Assembly (NCBI GenBank): GCA_964562985.1
Contig: CAZLWE010000030.1
Location: 1 to 40,905 of the forward strand
Reading direction: 5' to 3'
Origin: SHLQ01 sp964562985
GTDB taxonomy: Bacteria; Actinomycetota; Acidimicrobiia; Acidimicrobiales; SHLQ01
Length of the DNA: 40,905 nucleotides
Shown: positions 26,576 through 35,862 of the stretch, piece after piece
Layout: the number at the start of each line of letters is the position of its first letter
How positions within the stretch are numbered: position 1 is the stretch's first letter
Program-made: the position numbers and the translations under genes
The notes under the pieces: generated by a model
Told to the model about the DNA's origin: nothing
Seen by the model: only the letters and a program-made list of their open reading frames with translations
Databases searched by the model: none

Positions 26576-27349
26576 CTACCGAGAGATGTCGGCGATAACC
26601 GGAGCGTGGTCGCTCGGAGACTTTCCCTTTCTTGCATTTCGATCGACGATGACCCGGTCCGTGCGCGTGCGCAATGAATCGGTGAGGCAGATGAGATCGA
26701 TTCGCATCCCCTTGCGCTTGTGGAAGTTGCCATCGCGATAGTCCCACCACGAGTACAGGCCCGCGGCCTCGTGGTGATCGCGGAAGCAATCGGTGATCCC
26801 CCAACTTGCCAACGCGTCGAGACGTTCTCGCTCGGGTGCTGACGTGTGGGTCACCCCGACCAGGCCCAACGGGTCGTACACGTCTCGGTCATCGGGGGCG
26901 ATGTTGAAATCACCGACGACGGCGATGTCGTCGCTCGGGTCGGCGTTGGCCCCTAGATCGGCGTGGAGTCGATCGAGCCAATCCAACTTGTAGGCGTAGT
27001 GATCGTCGTCGAGGCTGCGCCCATTGGGTACGTAGCACGACGCCACCCGCACACCTCCGCAGGTGGCCCACAGGATCCGGGCGTCAGGATCGGGGTCGCC
27101 TCCGTCGGCAAAGTCGGGACGAACATCGTCGAGCCCGACCCGAGACAGGATCGCCACACCGTTCCACTGTCCTTGGCCATGATGGGCGGTCTCATAGCCC
27201 ATGTCGTTGAACACCTGATGCGGGAAGTCGTCGTTACCCATCTTCGTTTCTTGCAGACACAAGACGTCGGGTTCGAGCAGCGATATCCACTCCTCGACCC
27301 GTTCCATTCGGGCGTTTAGCGAGTTGACGTTCCAGGTGACGATCCGCAT
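26576..27349 (-). CDS. xthA: Exodeoxyribonuclease III (AP endonuclease)
   Basis: The enzyme cuts DNA at abasic sites and degrades 3' ends in base-excision repair. The 257-residue protein shows the exonuclease/endonuclease/phosphatase motifs: VTWNVNSLNARMERV at the start, LQETK with the metal-binding Glu, GDFNIAPDDRDVYDP, and the final SDHAPV with the catalytic His. Length and motif order are standard. A TAGATT hexamer is 8 nt before the ATG on the minus strand. It lies upstream of the surface-protein gene on the same strand, 147 nt away, with no sign of a shared role. Confidence 0.94.
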   Translation of the reverse strand: MRIVTWNVNSLNARMERVEEWISLLEPDVLCLQETKMGNDDFPHQVFNDMGYETAHHGQGQWNGVAILSRVGLDDVRPDFADGGDPDPDARILWATCGGVRVASCYVPNGRSLDDDHYAYKLDWLDRLHADLGANADPSDDIAVVGDFNIAPDDRDVYDPLGLVGVTHTSAPERERLDALASWGITDCFRDHHEAAGLYSWWDYRDGNFHKRKGMRIDLICLTDSLRTRTDRVIVDRNARKGKSPSDHAPVIADISR

Positions 27350-27357
27350 GGAGAGCG

Positions 27358-27363
27358 AATCTA
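27358..27363 (-). promoter_or_regulatory. Putative -10 hexamer of xthA
   Basis: TAGATT on the minus strand, 8 nt before the ATG at 27349. AGGACA (minus strand, 27381-27386) lies 17 nt further upstream and matches four of six -35 bases. Confidence 0.5.
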
Positions 27364-27429
27364 TCCACCAAAGAGCGGGTTGTCCTCAGGTTTTCACGCG
27401 TGCATCCCGCTCGGCGGCAGCCTGGCTTC

Positions 27430-27435
27430 TAGGCT
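27430..27435 (+). promoter_or_regulatory. Putative -10 hexamer of kgd
   Basis: TAGGCT lies 7 nt before the GTG at 27443, with no ribosome-binding site. It supports this start over the in-frame one at 27380. Confidence 0.5.
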
Positions 27436-27442
27436 GAACCAC

Positions 27443-30400
27443 GTGACAGCAGTGAACCGCGCCGATTTGGGCGCCAACTCATGGATCGTTGACGAGATGT
27501 ATCGCGAGTATCTCGCGAACCCGGACAATGTCTCGCAAAGCTGGCAGGAGTTCTTCGTGGGCTTCCGGCCCGGTGCCGCGGGGGCGCCGGCCGCACCAAA
27601 CGCAGCAGCGCCAGCGCCGGCCCAAGCCCCGGCAACCCCTGCTCCAGCGGGCTCCAGCGGCGAGCCGGCGCCAGCTCCGACCCCGGCCTCTTCGAATGGG
27701 GACGCTGCGGCCGAGCCAGACCCCGACCCGCTACCGGAAGGCGCGGAACCAATCCGTGGCGTTGCCGCGAGAATTGTCGAGAACATGGAGGCCAGCCTCG
27801 AAGTTCCGACGGCCACCAGCTTCCGGGACGTCCCAGCACGCCTCCTCGAGGTCAATCGCAAGATCGTGAATGGCCACCTCGGTCGAACCCGCGGCGGAAA
27901 GATCAGCTTCACGCACATCATCGGCTACGCGGTCGTACGCGCAATTGCCGATTTCGTGCCCAACATGAACAACGGCTACCTCGAAGGTCCCGACGGCAAG
28001 CCGAACCTGATCCGCCGTGAAGGTGTATCGCTCGGTGTCGCCATCGATGTCGAAAAGGCCGACGGCAGTCGATCCTTGCTGGTGCCCTCGATCAAGAACG
28101 CCGAGCAACTCGGCTTCGGTGGTTTCGTCGATGTCTTCAACGACCTCGTTCGGCGCGGTCGCAAGGGAAAGCTCACCCTCGACGACTTCGGACAAGTCAC
28201 GGTCAGCCTGACGAACCCGGGAGGCATAGGCACGGTGCAATCGGTACCGAGGCTGATGCCTGGCCAGGGCGTGATCGTTGGGCTCGGCTCGATCGCGTAT
28301 CCGACCGCGTTTGCCGCGGCCGACCCCGCAAAGCTCGCTGACCTCGGTATCTCGAAGGTGGTAACGATCACGTCGACCTACGACCACCGGGTCATCCAGG
28401 GCGCCGAGAGTGGCAACTTCTTGAAGGCCGTGCATGAGCTGCTCGTGGGAGAGCACGAATTCTACGACGATGTGCTCAAGAGCTTGGCGGTTCCCTACGA
28501 GGCCGTGAAATGGCGCCGGGACGTGAACCCGGTAGACGACGCTGAATCAGCCGTCGAACGCCAAGTGCAGGTCAACCGCCTCGTAAACAACCACCGGGTT
28601 CGCGGGCACTTGATCGCGAATCTTGATCCGTTGGGTCTTGTCGATAACTCGATGCACCCCGAACTCGACCCCGCCAGCTACGGACTCACCATCTGGGATC
28701 TCGAGCGGGAATTCCAGGTAGAGGGTCTCATGGGCCCGCAGGCGACCAAGGGTCGCGCACGCATGAAGCTCGTCGACATCCTCGGGATTATGCGAGACGC
28801 GTACGCCCGCACGATCGGCTTGGAGTATATGCACATCTCCAACCCGGAGGAGAAGGCCTGGATCCAAGAACAGGTAGAGGGGCAGGCCTACGAGATCGAC
28901 AAGGACACCCAGAGCCACATCCTTGAACGCCTAAACGCAGCCGAAGCCCTGGAGAAGTTCCTCGGCACCAAATACATCGGCCAGAAGCGCTTCGGCATCG
29001 AAGGGTGCGAGAGCGCGATCCCGCTGCTCGACCAGCTGCTCGCGTGCGCTGCCGACAAAGAGATCAAAGATGTCGTCGTCGGCATGGCCCACCGCGGCCG
29101 CCTGAACGTACTCGTCAACATCGTCGGCAAGGACTACAGCCAGCTGTTCGAAGAGTTTGAAGGCGCCATCTCTGCCGATGCCGTGCAGGGGTCGGGCGAC
29201 GTGAAGTACCACCTCGGCCAGCACGGCACGTTCACCGCGCCATCCGGCAACACCGTTCCTGTCACGCTGGCAGCAAACCCGTCCCACCTCGAAGCGGTCG
29301 ACCCCGTCGTTGTCGGTATGGCCCGGGCCAAGATGGACGCCATCGAGATCGGGTCGGCTCGTTCGTACCCGGTCCTACCACTGCTGATCCACGGCGACGC
29401 CGCTTTCGCTGGGCAGGGCGTCGTCACCGAGACCCTGAACCTGTCGCAGATCAAGGGCTACAAGGTTGGCGGCACGATTCACCTGGTCATCAACAACCAG
29501 TTGGGCTTCACCACCGCACCACATGCAGCTCGCTCCTCGGAGTACTCGACCGATGTAGCCAAGCTGGTTCAGGCGCCGATCTTCCATGTCAATGCCGACG
29601 ACCCTGAGGCATGCGTACGCGTCGCGGAACTTGCCTTCAAGTATCGGGAGAAGTTCAACAAGGACGTGGTGATCGACATGATCGGCTACCGCCGTCATGG
29701 CCACAACGAAGGTGACGACCCTAGTTACACGCAGCCATTGATGTATCGGGCGATCGAACAACGTCGCTCGGTACGCATGCTCTATACCGAGTCGCTGATT
29801 CGTCGAGGCGAGTTGACCGTCGAGGAAGCCGAGGAGTCACTCGACGACTTCCGCCTTCGCCTGCAAGAAGCGCTCGACACCACCCGCTCGGTCGAACGAG
29901 AGGAAGTCGTTGCGGCGAAGCCACCAGGAGCGGTGGGCGTTCTGCCACCCGCGAATACTGCGGTCGCCAAGACGGAACTCGACGCGGTCTACGCGAATCT
30001 GGCCTCAACCCCCGACGACTTCAATCTGCACCCGAAGCTGGCGAACCAATTTGCCACGCGAGACAAGATGTATGCCGACGGCGAAGTCGATTGGGCGCTT
30101 GGTGAGTCATTGGCCTACGGAACCCTGTTGAGCGAGGGAATCCCGGTTCGTCTTGCCGGGCAGGATTCTCGCCGAGGCACCTTCTCGCATCGTCATTCGA
30201 CGTTGGTCGACTACGAAAACGGCAACGAGTACGTGCCGCTCCGGCAGAACTGCAAGGACTCCGAACTATGGATCTACGACTCGCTGCTTAGCGAGTACGC
30301 CGCACTCGGTTTCGAGTACGGCTATTCCGTCGAGCGCCCGGACGTCCTGACCTTGTGGGAAGCCCAGTTCGGTGACTTCGTCAACGGTGCGCAGATCATC

Positions 30401-31105
30401 ATCGATCAGTTCCTTATGGCTGCAGACGACAAGTGGGACCAGACCTCCGGCCTGGTCATGTTGTTGCCGCACGGATACGAGGGTCAAGGCCCGGAGCACT
30501 CGTCGGCTCGCGTCGAACGATTCCTGTTGCTCGCGGCCGAAGACAACGTACAGATAGCGAACGTCACAACCGCATCACAGCTCTTCCACCTCCTGCGCCG
30601 GCAGATGAAGCGCGAGGTTCGCAAGCCGTTGGTCATCTTCACACCGAAGTCGCTTCTTCGGGCCAAGACAACACGTTCACCGGTCAGTGCGCTGACCGAC
30701 GGCACGTTCCAGGAGACGCTCGAAGACCCGAACCCGCCAGCGGCCGACGAGGTGACCGACCTCGTGTTCGCCACGGGCAAGGTTGCGGTCGATGCGTTCA
30801 CCCGCCGCGACCAAACAGGGGCGCACGCGCTCATCACTCGCGTCGAGCAGATCTATCCGTGGCCAGCCGAACAGATCGCGCAGATCGTCGCGACCCACCC
30901 GAACGCTCGCCGGATCTGCTGGCTCCAGGAGGAACCAGAGAATATGGGTGCATGGAACTTCGTGAAGGGCCGTCTCTACGAGGCCCATGGAGCAACCCAC
31001 AAAATCCAGCGGTTCTCTCGACCTGAATCCGGAAGCCCCTCAACGGGCTCAGCGCGCATCCACGCCCAAGAACAAGAGCAACTGCTGCAAAGGCTTCTTG
31101 GCTAG
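27443..31105 (+). CDS. kgd: Multifunctional 2-oxoglutarate decarboxylase/dehydrogenase Kgd (E2-E1 fusion)
   Basis: This is the actinobacterial form of the first enzyme of the oxoglutarate dehydrogenase complex. It decarboxylates 2-oxoglutarate using thiamine diphosphate in the TCA cycle. From GTG 27443 (NSWIVDEMYREYLANPDNVSQSW is the E1 N-terminal helix) the product has 1220 residues: a Pro/Ala linker (about 45-95), an E2-type acyltransferase domain with YDHRVIQGAESG (about 312-323), no lipoyl domain, then the E1 part with GDAAFAGQGVVTETLN and INNQLGFTT for cofactor binding, and a transketolase-like C-terminal half with ETLALAY-type LGESLAYGTLLSEG. The fusion is normal for the group. The in-frame extension to 27380 lies outside the family and is rejected. 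Confidence 0.94.
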   Translation: MTAVNRADLGANSWIVDEMYREYLANPDNVSQSWQEFFVGFRPGAAGAPAAPNAAAPAPAQAPATPAPAGSSGEPAPAPTPASSNGDAAAEPDPDPLPEGAEPIRGVAARIVENMEASLEVPTATSFRDVPARLLEVNRKIVNGHLGRTRGGKISFTHIIGYAVVRAIADFVPNMNNGYLEGPDGKPNLIRREGVSLGVAIDVEKADGSRSLLVPSIKNAEQLGFGGFVDVFNDLVRRGRKGKLTLDDFGQVTVSLTNPGGIGTVQSVPRLMPGQGVIVGLGSIAYPTAFAAADPAKLADLGISKVVTITSTYDHRVIQGAESGNFLKAVHELLVGEHEFYDDVLKSLAVPYEAVKWRRDVNPVDDAESAVERQVQVNRLVNNHRVRGHLIANLDPLGLVDNSMHPELDPASYGLTIWDLEREFQVEGLMGPQATKGRARMKLVDILGIMRDAYARTIGLEYMHISNPEEKAWIQEQVEGQAYEIDKDTQSHILERLNAAEALEKFLGTKYIGQKRFGIEGCESAIPLLDQLLACAADKEIKDVVVGMAHRGRLNVLVNIVGKDYSQLFEEFEGAISADAVQGSGDVKYHLGQHGTFTAPSGNTVPVTLAANPSHLEAVDPVVVGMARAKMDAIEIGSARSYPVLPLLIHGDAAFAGQGVVTETLNLSQIKGYKVGGTIHLVINNQLGFTTAPHAARSSEYSTDVAKLVQAPIFHVNADDPEACVRVAELAFKYREKFNKDVVIDMIGYRRHGHNEGDDPSYTQPLMYRAIEQRRSVRMLYTESLIRRGELTVEEAEESLDDFRLRLQEALDTTRSVEREEVVAAKPPGAVGVLPPANTAVAKTELDAVYANLASTPDDFNLHPKLANQFATRDKMYADGEVDWALGESLAYGTLLSEGIPVRLAGQDSRRGTFSHRHSTLVDYENGNEYVPLRQNCKDSELWIYDSLLSEYAALGFEYGYSVERPDVLTLWEAQFGDFVNGAQIIIDQFLMAADDKWDQTSGLVMLLPHGYEGQGPEHSSARVERFLLLAAEDNVQIANVTTASQLFHLLRRQMKREVRKPLVIFTPKSLLRAKTTRSPVSALTDGTFQETLEDPNPPAADEVTDLVFATGKVAVDAFTRRDQTGAHALITRVEQIYPWPAEQIAQIVATHPNARRICWLQEEPENMGAWNFVKGRLYEAHGATHKIQRFSRPESGSPSTGSARIHAQEQEQLLQRLLG

Positions 31106-31133
31106 TGGGAACCCTTCTTGGCTAGTGGGAACC
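31094..31133. repeat. Tandem duplication of a 20-mer across the kgd stop codon
   Basis: CTTCTTGGCTAGTGGGAACC occurs twice in direct succession. The first copy holds the last three codons and the TAG stop of kgd; the second repeats the stop in another frame position. A third partial copy (CTTC) follows. Confidence 0.9.
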
Positions 31134-31144
31134 CTTCGGGTTCC
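31128..31144. terminator. Stem-loop between convergent kgd and uvrD2
   Basis: GGAACCC and GGGTTCC pair perfectly (7 bp) around TTC. It lies 22 nt past the kgd stop and 40 nt past the uvrD2 stop, so it can serve both. Its left arm was formed by the 20-mer duplication. Confidence 0.6.
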
Positions 31145-31184
31145 TTCGAGTTCTTCGGCTTCGTTGCGAAACATCGGAGTGCTT

Positions 31185-33215
31185 TTAGCCCTCTTCGATT
31201 CCGGAGATGAGGTCGAGGACTTCGTCGCCGAAGCGTTCGGCTTTTGCTGGGCCGATACCGGAGACGTCGAGAAGATCGTTCTTGGAGCTCGGGCGGTCGC
31301 TTGCGATGGCATGCAAGGTCTTGTCGCTGAAGATGACGTAGGCAGGAACATCGTTCGCCTTCGACTTCGATAGGCGCCACTTCTTCAACGCCAAGAAGAT
31401 CGGGTCGGACTCGTCTCGTTTGAGGCGGGGGCCGCCGTTGCGGGCGGCGAGGTTCTTGCGGAGGTCTCCAGCCGACTTCGCGTTTCGGTTGCGAATGGCG
31501 TGCGGGTCGATGCCTTGGTTCGCTAAACGAATCGGTTCGAGCATGGGAGATTCCGACCTGGTCGAGACTCGGTCGCCAAAGGTTCGCTCGTCGGCCCAAT
31601 GCAGATGCAGGTGGCGCTTGGCCCGGGTGACAGCCACATAGATCAGACGGTCTTCCTCAGCTTTGGCTTCGGGTGTCTTGGCGTGGCCAATGGGGGAGAG
31701 GCCTTTCTCCATGCCAGCGATATGGACGACATCCCATTCGAGCCCCTTGGACTGGTGAAAGGTTGTGACCTCGACGCGATCGTCGCCCACCGACGCGATC
31801 TCTCGAGAGCCAGCCTTGAGCGCATCGATGAAACCCTGCAGGGATGCCGTGGGGTCGATCCCGAGATGGTCTCGGCCGAGCCGCAGAAACGCACTCTGCA
31901 GCAGCTTGCGTTCATCTGAGCCGTCGGACTCGTCCACCTCGCCGTTGTCAGCTTCGTCTGCCTCGTCACGTTGCGCTTGGAGCCGCTCGGATAACTCATC
32001 GAGCGCGTCAGCCAAGGTGCCCGACGGCGCGGTCTGGCGGAGACTGTCGATGAGGTCTTTGATCTCGGGTCGATCGACGAGCGCCTTGTCGTGGCGAGCT
32101 CGTACCGGGACCTCCGCGGTATCGAGGGCGTCGGCCAACAACGCGACCTGGGCATTGGTGCGTACAAGCACCGCCATGTCGCTCCAGCGGGTCTTTGAAC
32201 TACGCGCATTGCGCAGCGACCGGGCGATCGAGCGGGCCTCGGCCTTCTCGTCACTGTGGTTGGTGATCGTCGGCTTCTTCCCGCTCGACAACGTGGGAGA
32301 CAACTTGCCGTAGTCCGGCAACAGCGCGGAGGCACAGCGCAGGATCTCCGGTGTTGAACGGTAGTTCTGCGACAGTGCTACCTCGATGGCATCGGGAAAG
32401 TGAGACGTGAAGTTGTCGAGGTAGGACGAGTCAGCGCCGTTCCATGCGTAGATCGCCTGACGAGAATCGCCCACCACGCAAAGGTCGGGCTCATCACCCA
32501 CGAAGACTTTCAGGAGTGCGAACTGCAACGTGTTGACGTCTTGGAATTCGTCGACGAAGACGTGTCGATAGCTCCAACGAAATGCAGCGGCGGCGTTCTT
32601 GTCTTGTTGGAGCATCCGCCCACACAGGATCAAGATGTCGTCGAAGTCGATCAGGTTGCGCTTGGCCTTTGCCTCTTCGTAGGCCTGATAGATCTCCGCG
32701 ACTCGTTCGGCGGGGAGCTGCATTGAACGAGCGGCCTCGCCGGCTGCGGCGACGTAGGTCTCGGGTTTAATGCGGCGGGCCTTGGCCCACTCGATCTCGG
32801 ACACCAGGTCGAGTGGGATCGTTCGTTCGCGGATACCAGGCACCAGACGTGCGACGAACCCGATCTTGCGATCGAGCAGCGTTGGGGCGCTCCGTTGCAC
32901 GGACTCCCAGTGGCGACGCAGCTGGGTGAGGGCAACCGCGTGGAAGGTGCCCGCGGCCGCGGACTCCCGCAAGCCCAACTGTCGGAGGCGGTGATTCAAC
33001 TCGCCAGCGGCCTTGCGGGTGAAGGTGAGCGCGAGTGTTCGACGAGGGTCCAGAGCGTCGGTCATTGCGCCATGGGCGATCCGGCGGGTGAGCACGCGGG
33101 TCTTGCCTGACCCGGCACCAGCGCGAATCACTAACTGCGGAGCGTCGATGGTGACGGCTCGGTGTTGTTCTTCATTTAGGCCCGCGAGAATCTGTGCGGT
33201 GGCTTGTTGATCCAC
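31185..33215 (-). CDS. uvrD2: ATP-dependent DNA helicase UvrD2
   Basis: A superfamily 1A helicase of the UvrD/PcrA group acting in DNA repair. The 676-residue protein has Walker A GAGSGKT (33-39), VDEFQDV (motif II), GDSRQAIYAWNGAD (motif III), TTFHQSKGLEWDVVHI (motif V region) and YVAVTRAKRHLHLHWA (motif VI). The C-terminal HRDC domain (about 605-676: VIFSDKTLHAIASDRP, then LLDVSGIGPAKAERFGDEVL) is the mark of actinobacterial UvrD2. The four-cysteine motif sometimes found between helicase and HRDC in mycobacteria is not visible. It starts with GTG behind a TAGGGT hexamer. Confidence 0.93.
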   Translation of the reverse strand: MDQQATAQILAGLNEEQHRAVTIDAPQLVIRAGAGSGKTRVLTRRIAHGAMTDALDPRRTLALTFTRKAAGELNHRLRQLGLRESAAAGTFHAVALTQLRRHWESVQRSAPTLLDRKIGFVARLVPGIRERTIPLDLVSEIEWAKARRIKPETYVAAAGEAARSMQLPAERVAEIYQAYEEAKAKRNLIDFDDILILCGRMLQQDKNAAAAFRWSYRHVFVDEFQDVNTLQFALLKVFVGDEPDLCVVGDSRQAIYAWNGADSSYLDNFTSHFPDAIEVALSQNYRSTPEILRCASALLPDYGKLSPTLSSGKKPTITNHSDEKAEARSIARSLRNARSSKTRWSDMAVLVRTNAQVALLADALDTAEVPVRARHDKALVDRPEIKDLIDSLRQTAPSGTLADALDELSERLQAQRDEADEADNGEVDESDGSDERKLLQSAFLRLGRDHLGIDPTASLQGFIDALKAGSREIASVGDDRVEVTTFHQSKGLEWDVVHIAGMEKGLSPIGHAKTPEAKAEEDRLIYVAVTRAKRHLHLHWADERTFGDRVSTRSESPMLEPIRLANQGIDPHAIRNRNAKSAGDLRKNLAARNGGPRLKRDESDPIFLALKKWRLSKSKANDVPAYVIFSDKTLHAIASDRPSSKNDLLDVSGIGPAKAERFGDEVLDLISGIEEG

Positions 33216-33221
33216 GCCAAG

Positions 33222-33227
33222 ACCCTA
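33222..33227 (-). promoter_or_regulatory. Putative -10 hexamer of uvrD2
   Basis: TAGGGT on the minus strand, 6 nt before the GTG at 33215, without a ribosome-binding site. Confidence 0.5.
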
Positions 33228-33300
33228 CCGACGTCCTGTGACGGCCATGTTGTTGGGGCCGCGCCCCAACCTCTCCGCTGGCGTGCGCTGAGCGATCGGG

Positions 33301-33306
33301 TACGGT
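33301..33306 (+). promoter_or_regulatory. Putative -10 hexamer of the PH-domain gene
   Basis: TACGGT lies 9 nt before the ATG at 33316. It deviates from the TAGNNT form but keeps TANNNT. Confidence 0.4.
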
Positions 33307-33315
33307 TAGAGCGCT

Positions 33316-33951
33316 ATGGGGTTTCCGAGACAACTGTTGAGCGACGACGAAGAGATCGTCGTCGATATGCATCCACATTGGTGGAGGCTGTTGCCTTTCG
33401 GCGTGTTTCTGATCGTCGCGGTCATCGGCGGTCTGGCCGTGCTTGTCGCAGCGGGTTCAGGGGCGCTTTGGTTGGCCGCTCGAATTGCCGTCGCCGTCGT
33501 GGTCATCGTTGCCCTGGCGTTATTTGGGGTGCGCTACGCCCGCTGGACGACGACGGAGTTCGTGGTGACCACCGAGCGGGTTATCTCTCGCACCGGCGTG
33601 CTCGCGAAGAACGGCATCGAGATTCCCCTCGACCGCATCAACACGGTCTTCTTCGAACAAAAGCCTTTCGAACGACTCTTGGGTTCGGGCGACCTCGGGA
33701 TTGAGTCCGCGGGCGAGGGCGGCCGTCAGACCTTTGCCAACATCCGCAAACCCAACATGGTGCAAGCCGAGATCTATGCCCAGAAGGAAGGCTTCGAGGA
33801 GCGACGTCTTCGCCGCATTGGCTCAATGGGAGCAGCAGCGGCGCCGATGAGTGTCGCCGATGAGATCGCCAAGCTCGATGAGCTTCGCAAGCAAGGTGTG
33901 CTGACCGAAGCCGAGTTCCAAGCCATGAAGATGGAGCTACTCAACAAGTAG
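33316..33951 (+). CDS. Membrane protein with bacterial PH (bPH2) and SHOCT domains
   Basis: The 211-residue protein has two membrane helices near the N-terminus (about 25-46 and 50-72), then a bacterial pleckstrin-homology domain (about 74-150, with EFVVTTERVISRTGVLAKNGIEIPLDRINTV as its core, a common DUF304 pattern). A C-terminal SHOCT helix pair follows (about 178-209, ADEIAKLDELRKQGVLTEAEFQAMKMELL). SHOCT modules are thought to mediate oligomerisation; no enzymatic role is known for such proteins. It is divergent from uvrD2 and convergent with the SixA-like gene, whose stop is only 8 nt away. Confidence 0.85.
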   Translation: MGFPRQLLSDDEEIVVDMHPHWWRLLPFGVFLIVAVIGGLAVLVAAGSGALWLAARIAVAVVVIVALALFGVRYARWTTTEFVVTTERVISRTGVLAKNGIEIPLDRINTVFFEQKPFERLLGSGDLGIESAGEGGRQTFANIRKPNMVQAEIYAQKEGFEERRLRRIGSMGAAAAPMSVADEIAKLDELRKQGVLTEAEFQAMKMELLNK

Positions 33952-33959
33952 CGATCGGG

Positions 33960-34469
33960 TCAGTCGAGTTCTCGGGGACGTACGACCTCGACGAAGGTGA
34001 CCGTGTCTGGGCTGAGGGTCGCCCAATCGGTAACGTCGAAGACTGCGACGGCCGCGGTGGCCATCAACTTCCCGCTGGCCGATAACGGCGCTGCGCCACC
34101 GGAGAGCGCGTCGACCAACACATCGAACCCCGGGTTGTGGCCGCACAGCAGTAAGTATTCGGCGCCGGTGTGTACGCCCGCATCGGTGGCAGCGCGAAGC
34201 CAGGCGTTGGCGCTTGCGAGGTAGAGGTCGCCATCAACCTCGATGTCGTCGTCGGTAACGGTGCAATGCCGTTGAACGGCCGCAACGGTCTGTTGCGTTC
34301 GCTCCGCCGAAGAGGTGAGTATGTGATCGGGGCAGTAGCCCGACTCGGCGAGCCATTGCGCCATTCGATCGGCGGCGTCTTCGCCACGAGGGTTCAGCGG
34401 CCGCTCGTGATCGGGCAGACCGGTCGACCAATCGGACTTCGCGTGTCGCATCACGAGCAGCGTCGTCAT
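33960..34469 (-). CDS. SixA-like histidine phosphatase
   Basis: The 169-residue protein belongs to the histidine phosphatase superfamily. It begins LLVMRHAKSDWSTGLPDHERPLNPRG, containing the RHA form of the RHG catalytic motif (Arg8, His9), and has CGHNPGF further on for the second active-site His. The RHA motif and small size match SixA phosphohistidine phosphatases. Start ATG 34469 overlaps the stop of the acetyltransferase gene (ATGA); a longer frame upstream is not family-like. A target (histidine kinase or PTS protein) is not visible nearby. Confidence 0.88.
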   Translation of the reverse strand: MTTLLVMRHAKSDWSTGLPDHERPLNPRGEDAADRMAQWLAESGYCPDHILTSSAERTQQTVAAVQRHCTVTDDDIEVDGDLYLASANAWLRAATDAGVHTGAEYLLLCGHNPGFDVLVDALSGGAAPLSASGKLMATAAVAVFDVTDWATLSPDTVTFVEVVRPRELD

Positions 34470-34936
34470 TGGTCGGAGTCCTCGCCGCCGATGTAGCGCA
34501 TCGGGATATGGGGGATGCCGTCTTCGAGAAACTCGTCGCCCGTGGGCGCAAAGCCGAGGTTGGTGTACCAGTCGAGCAGGTAGCTCTGGGCATCCAGAAT
34601 TACCTCGCCTTCGAGCGAGCCAACGAGGTACGAAACCAGTCGCGCCGCGTGCCCTTGGCTCCGGTGGCTTGGAGCGGTGACCACCCGACCGATGCGCGAA
34701 CGCCCAGGGCCGTCGTCGACGCAACGGGCGTAGGCAACCAGTGTCTCGTCGGCGCCGCTGATCCAGACATGGCGAGTTTCCGGCTCGGTGTCGTGCCCGT
34801 CGATATCGGGGTAGATGCAGGCCTGCTCGACCACAAATACCTCACTGCGGAGTCGCAGGATCCCATGGAGTTCAACCGTGGTGAGATCGTTGAACCGGCG
34901 GTCGGCTATCGTCGGTCCCGACTCGGCTCCACTCAT
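34466..34936 (-). CDS. ElaA-like GNAT acetyltransferase
   Basis: The 156-residue protein resembles ElaA-type N-acetyltransferases: LHGILRLRSEVFVVEQACIYPDIDG at the N-terminal third is the family mark, followed by GRVVTAPSHRSQGHAARLV for acetyl-CoA binding and ILDAQSYLLDWYTNLGFAPTG near the end. The start ATG 34936 is chosen because a TAGAGT hexamer lies 7 nt upstream; a frame reading further upstream enters the divergent promoter region. It forms a two-gene unit with the SixA-like gene (ATGA overlap). The substrate is unknown. Confidence 0.88.
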   Translation of the reverse strand: MSGAESGPTIADRRFNDLTTVELHGILRLRSEVFVVEQACIYPDIDGHDTEPETRHVWISGADETLVAYARCVDDGPGRSRIGRVVTAPSHRSQGHAARLVSYLVGSLEGEVILDAQSYLLDWYTNLGFAPTGDEFLEDGIPHIPMRYIGGEDSDQ

Positions 34937-34943
34937 GGGCCAG

Positions 34944-34949
34944 ACTCTA
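34944..34949 (-). promoter_or_regulatory. Putative -10 hexamer of the ElaA-like gene
   Basis: TAGAGT on the minus strand, 7 nt before the ATG at 34936. Confidence 0.5.
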
Positions 34950-34998
34950 GCCTTCTCATCGGTTTCCCCGGTGAGGCTGAACCACTCGAGGAGTACAC

Positions 34999-35862
34999 GT
35001 GCCATTGATCGAAGCTGACGGGCGGTCGCTGTTTGCCGAGAGCTTCGGCAACCCCGATGACCCGGCTCTGTTGCTGATCGCCGGAATGACCAGTCAACTG
35101 ACGTCCTGGCCAGAGGAATTCTGTGAAGCACTGGTCGACCGCGGTTTCTTTGTGATCCGGTTCGACAATCGAGACGTTGGGTTGTCGACGAAGTACAACG
35201 ATCGCGACCCCTACTCGCTGGCAGATATGGCCGACGACTGCGTACAGGTGCTCAATCACTTCGATGCCGCGCCCGCCCACGTGATGGGTATGTCGATGGG
35301 AGGCATGATCGCCCAGATCCAGGCCATCGAGCAGCCCGAAACGATGTTGTCGATGATCTCCTACGCCTCGTGCACCGCACATCCCGACTTCGGCAACCCG
35401 ACCGAGGAAGCCGTATTGGCTCTGCTTCACCCGCCGGCCACGACCCGCGAAGAAGCCGAAGCTGTCGGCGTCGCTGGCAAACGAGTGTGGGGCACGCCCG
35501 ATACCTGGGACGAGGCGGAGTGGGCTGCCTTCAGCGGCGACAACTTCGACCGCTCGCCACCCGTCGAAGGATCCGGGCTGCGTCAGTTCGTGGCTGTGGA
35601 ACTAGCCGGTCAGTGGGATGACGATCTCGCAAAGGTCGATGTTCCAACGCTCGTGATCCACGGCAGTATCGATCCGCTTATCAATCCCGATGGGGGACAG
35701 CACACGGCCGGGCTCATTTTCGGCGCCACCTATGAAGAGATTGAAGGCATGGGCCACGACCTTCCAATCACCGAGTGGCCCCACATCGTCTCGCTCGTAA
35801 CGGCACATGCGGTTAGCGCGGCGAACGGGGCTCGGGGGCAATCGCTGCTCGAAGGCGCCTGA
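34999..35862 (+). CDS. Alpha/beta hydrolase
   Basis: The 287-residue protein has the complete catalytic triad of the fold: nucleophile Ser99 in GMSMGG, Asp225 in HGSIDPL and His253 in GMGHDLP. The oxyanion region is LIAGMTSQLTSW, as in esterases and epoxide- or lactone-hydrolysing members. No lid domain insertion beyond about 60 residues and no signal peptide are seen. It starts with GTG behind GAGGAG (34988-34993). Its stop overlaps the start of the racemase gene (TGATG), so the two are coupled and may act on one lipid or acyl substrate. The substrate is not deducible. Confidence 0.88.
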   Translation: MPLIEADGRSLFAESFGNPDDPALLLIAGMTSQLTSWPEEFCEALVDRGFFVIRFDNRDVGLSTKYNDRDPYSLADMADDCVQVLNHFDAAPAHVMGMSMGGMIAQIQAIEQPETMLSMISYASCTAHPDFGNPTEEAVLALLHPPATTREEAEAVGVAGKRVWGTPDTWDEAEWAAFSGDNFDRSPPVEGSGLRQFVAVELAGQWDDDLAKVDVPTLVIHGSIDPLINPDGGQHTAGLIFGATYEEIEGMGHDLPITEWPHIVSLVTAHAVSAANGARGQSLLEGA

